Positions 13,832 through 15,819 of a stretch of 15,819 nt of DNA are shown here, one piece after another. The notes beneath the pieces are model-generated. The model saw only the letters and a program-made list of their open reading frames with translations, did no database searches and had not been told where the DNA came from. The stretch comes from Planctomycetota bacterium. GTDB lineage: Bacteria; Planctomycetota; PUPC01; DSUN01. The position numbers were made by a program, and so were the translations under genes. Within the stretch, counting starts at the first letter, position 1. Each line of letters starts with the position of its first letter. Where the stretch lies: NCBI GenBank assembly GCA_016872875.1, contig VGYW01000184.1, positions 1 through 15,819 of the forward strand, written 5' to 3'.

Positions 13832-15819
13832 CTACTCCAGCGCCTTGCGAATCCGCAGGACCTGGGCGAAGCCGCCGAAGAACTGCCGCCCGCCGCCGTA
13901 GAGGTAGAGGTCGTCGCCCAGGAAGAGCAGGCGGGCGCCCCGCGGCATCTCCAGCACCTTCTCCACCGTGCCATCACCCGGGTGGATGCGGCTGAGCCAC
14001 TTGTCAATGAAGAGCCAGCCACAACTGTCGGGGCCGACGCAGAAGCGGCAGTCGGGGCCGCGGAAGTCGAACTCGGTCGGGCCGTTGAAGGCGTTGCCGG
14101 GCACCTTCCGCTGGTAAGCCACCTTCTCGGTGGTCAGGTCGAGGCGGTAGACGAGCGATTCCTTGATCTCTGTCCCTTTATCATCTTTGCGGTCGAGTTT
14201 GACGAGGCCGAGCACGTCGTTGGCGCCGCAGGGCATGATGAAGCCGGGATGGGGGGCCTCGATGGCGGCGGCGAAGTGCTTGAGGAGCTTGCGGGCCTGG
14301 GTGTCGTAGACGGCCAGGAAGCCCTTCTCCTCCTGCATGAGGGCCTTGAGGCTGGTGACGATGAGGCGGCCGCCGTCAACCGCCACCATGTTGCGAACTG
14401 AGTACTTCTCCAGGTTGAGCTCCTTGCGCAGGCTGTCCGACTTCTCGGCCGCGGGGTCGAAGATGAGGATGTCGGAGCCGTCCTGGTGGCGGCCGTGGTT
14501 GCCCGCGTGGTAGATGCGGCCGTCCGCGCCCAGCGCGAGGTCCGCCGCCCATTTCACCGACGGGTATCGGGCTGGGTTGATGTCCTTCGAGAAGTCGTAC
14601 TGGTTCTTGGGACTCAGCGTGTAGGGCCTCGTGCGGTCGTAGACGGCGAAGAAGGCGGAGTAGCCGCACATGTAGACGCGGTTCCCGACGGGCAGCATGT
14701 CGTAGAGGCTCCCGGGCGACACGCCGAGGTACTCCGTCTTGCCCGTCGTGGGGTCGAGGAGGAAGAGCGGCCCGTACCAGTTCCCGAACCCCAAGAGCTT
14801 GCCTTCGGGGAGGGCGACCATGCGGTATGGCGGGTTGGGGGTGATCTCGACGCCTGAGAAGGAGGCCGAACGCCAGTTCGCCTCGCCTTTCTTACGCCAC
14901 TTCACTGTCACTGTGCCGTTGTTCCAGTTGTTGGGGTTGATGTCGTCGAGGTCGAGCTCAAGGCCGAGCTCTTTCTCGGCCTCGTGGAAGGCCCAGATGC
15001 CTTCGTTTCGGGCCGGCTTGGCGCCAGCGGGCGGGCGCTCCTTCTCCCACGGCTTGCCGTCGCGGAGCCGCAGCCCGTTGTAGTAGAGGTTGCCGTCGGT
15101 GTAGCGGGCGACGTTTCCGCCGCCGCTCTTCTCGCCCTCCTTCGGCTTGAAGAAGCACGCCTGGGTCCGGGCCGCGATGTCGCAGGCGACGAGATACCAC
15201 TGGCCGTGATGGGCGATGCCGGCGTAGACGAAACGGCCGTCCGAGCCGATTGTGTAGACATATGAGTTCGCCTCGCCGTCCATGCCCCCGAAGTCGTCAA
15301 TCCTGTCCGTCTTCGGGTCGTAGCGGCAGGCGTGGCGCCCGTAGAGGCCGAAGTAGAGCGCGCCGTCCGGCCCCTCGTCAGTGCACTGGACCGCGTGGAA
15401 GTAGTCTCTTGTGAGCTGGCCGACGGGCCGTGCCTTGCCGGTGGCGGGGTCGTACTCGACGACAGCGGGCGGGCGGCCCTGGCTGATGTACAGCTTCCCA
15501 TTCGAGTGGAGCCAGGCCCTTCCGCCGCTGCCTTCGATGCCCATCGTCGTCCGCACGCTCGCGTCTTCCAGGTTGAAATCGAGAATCTGGTATGGCGGGT
15601 CGCCCCCCAGCTCGTTCGCCCCGGTGAGGGTGAGGAAGAGATGAATGCCCTTCGTGGCCGGGTCGCGGTAGAGAAGACTCGTCCCCAGCTTGCGGCGCCT
15701 CACAGGTGTGCCGAGGTCTTCGACCTTCAGGTCCTTCCTGACCGCGCGCACCGCGTCTCCGCTGGCTTGCGGCGCGCCCAGCGCCAGAGCCGCGCTCGCC
15801 CACAGCCCGATCGAGCGAA
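13832..15819 (-). CDS. Secreted beta-propeller protein, start beyond the right edge
   Basis: This frame is open from the stop at 13832 to the right edge, 662 codons. A GTG at 15751 is not the real start: the codons before it read RSIGLWASAALALGAPQASG, the core of a signal peptide, so the Met lies only a few residues outside the window. The mature protein is built of repeated blades with phrases such as GKLYISQGRPPAVVEYDPATGK, DGALYFGLYGRHACRYDPKT, GPLFLLDPTTGKTEYLG and GRIYHAGNHGRHQDGSDIL. These fit a seven- or eight-bladed YVTN/Kelch/oligogalacturonate-lyase-like propeller, but no catalytic residues stand out. Located just before the PL26-like gene, it probably binds or cleaves the same polysaccharide outside the cytoplasm. 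Several such propellers in Planctomycetota have no known function. Confidence 0.75.
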   Translation of the reverse strand, partial: RSIGLWASAALALGAPQASGDAVRAVRKDLKVEDLGTPVRRRKLGTSLLYRDPATKGIHLFLTLTGANELGGDPPYQILDFNLEDASVRTTMGIEGSGGRAWLHSNGKLYISQGRPPAVVEYDPATGKARPVGQLTRDYFHAVQCTDEGPDGALYFGLYGRHACRYDPKTDRIDDFGGMDGEANSYVYTIGSDGRFVYAGIAHHGQWYLVACDIAARTQACFFKPKEGEKSGGGNVARYTDGNLYYNGLRLRDGKPWEKERPPAGAKPARNEGIWAFHEAEKELGLELDLDDINPNNWNNGTVTVKWRKKGEANWRSASFSGVEITPNPPYRMVALPEGKLLGFGNWYGPLFLLDPTTGKTEYLGVSPGSLYDMLPVGNRVYMCGYSAFFAVYDRTRPYTLSPKNQYDFSKDINPARYPSVKWAADLALGADGRIYHAGNHGRHQDGSDILIFDPAAEKSDSLRKELNLEKYSVRNMVAVDGGRLIVTSLKALMQEEKGFLAVYDTQARKLLKHFAAAIEAPHPGFIMPCGANDVLGLVKLDRKDDKGTEIKESLVYRLDLTTEKVAYQRKVPGNAFNGPTEFDFRGPDCRFCVGPDSCGWLFIDKWLSRIHPGDGTVEKVLEMPRGARLLFLGDDLYLYGGGRQFFGGFAQVLRIRKALE

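Noticed and set aside
13832..15751. The propeller gene starting at the GTG at 15751
   Set aside because: The frame continues upstream into a signal-peptide-like stretch to the edge of the window, so the start must lie outside.

Overview
The window is very GC-rich DNA with G/C-ending codons, Sec-type signal peptides and many secreted carbohydrate-active or multi-haem proteins. LamG and discoidin domains, a hydrazine-synthase-alpha-like multihaem protein and a PL26-type lyase together suggest an uncultured Planctomycetota or related PVC-group bacterium. That assignment is inferred from gene content only; there is no rRNA, tRNA or marker gene here.

Layout from left to right. (1) 1-1211, minus strand: the 5' part of a secreted LamG + GH32-like glycoside hydrolase that runs off the left edge. 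(2) 1212-1773: a divergent regulatory region with a promoter on each strand, a perfect 26-bp palindrome, and a REPIN-like nested inverted repeat in the leader of the next gene. (3) 1774-4680, plus: a secreted discoidin / beta-propeller / HzsA-like protein with three CxxCH haem sites. (4) 4821-5288, plus: a lone ExbD/TolR-like protein behind a near-consensus promoter. (5) 5289-5662: a degenerate heptamer repeat, a truncated short-chain dehydrogenase remnant on the minus strand, and a near-consensus promoter. (6) 5663-7214, plus: an AAA (OLD/COG4637-like) ATPase followed by a decapitated DUF4276-like partner. (7) 7219-8247, plus: a zinc-dependent medium-chain dehydrogenase, whose 3' end overlaps (8) a secreted LamG-like protein on the minus strand, 8225-8941. 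(9) 8962-11260, minus: a two-gene module of an unrecognised 417-residue protein and a PD-(D/E)XK nuclease, translationally overlapped. (10) 11364-15819, minus: a PL26/YetA-like rhamnogalacturonan-lyase-like protein preceded by a secreted beta-propeller protein that runs off the right edge.

Reading of the whole: the background is a polysaccharide-degrading, surface-redox genome. Two modules that look defensive sit on either side of a convergent metabolic gene pair: the ATPase with a broken DUF4276, and the unknown protein with its nuclease. Each module lies directly upstream of one of those metabolic genes, so read-through from the defence promoters could transcribe them. The 417-residue protein plus nuclease pair is the best candidate for an undescribed system. 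The HzsA-like triple-haem protein and the nested inverted repeat in its leader are the next most interesting items. All functional assignments come from motif reading without database searches.
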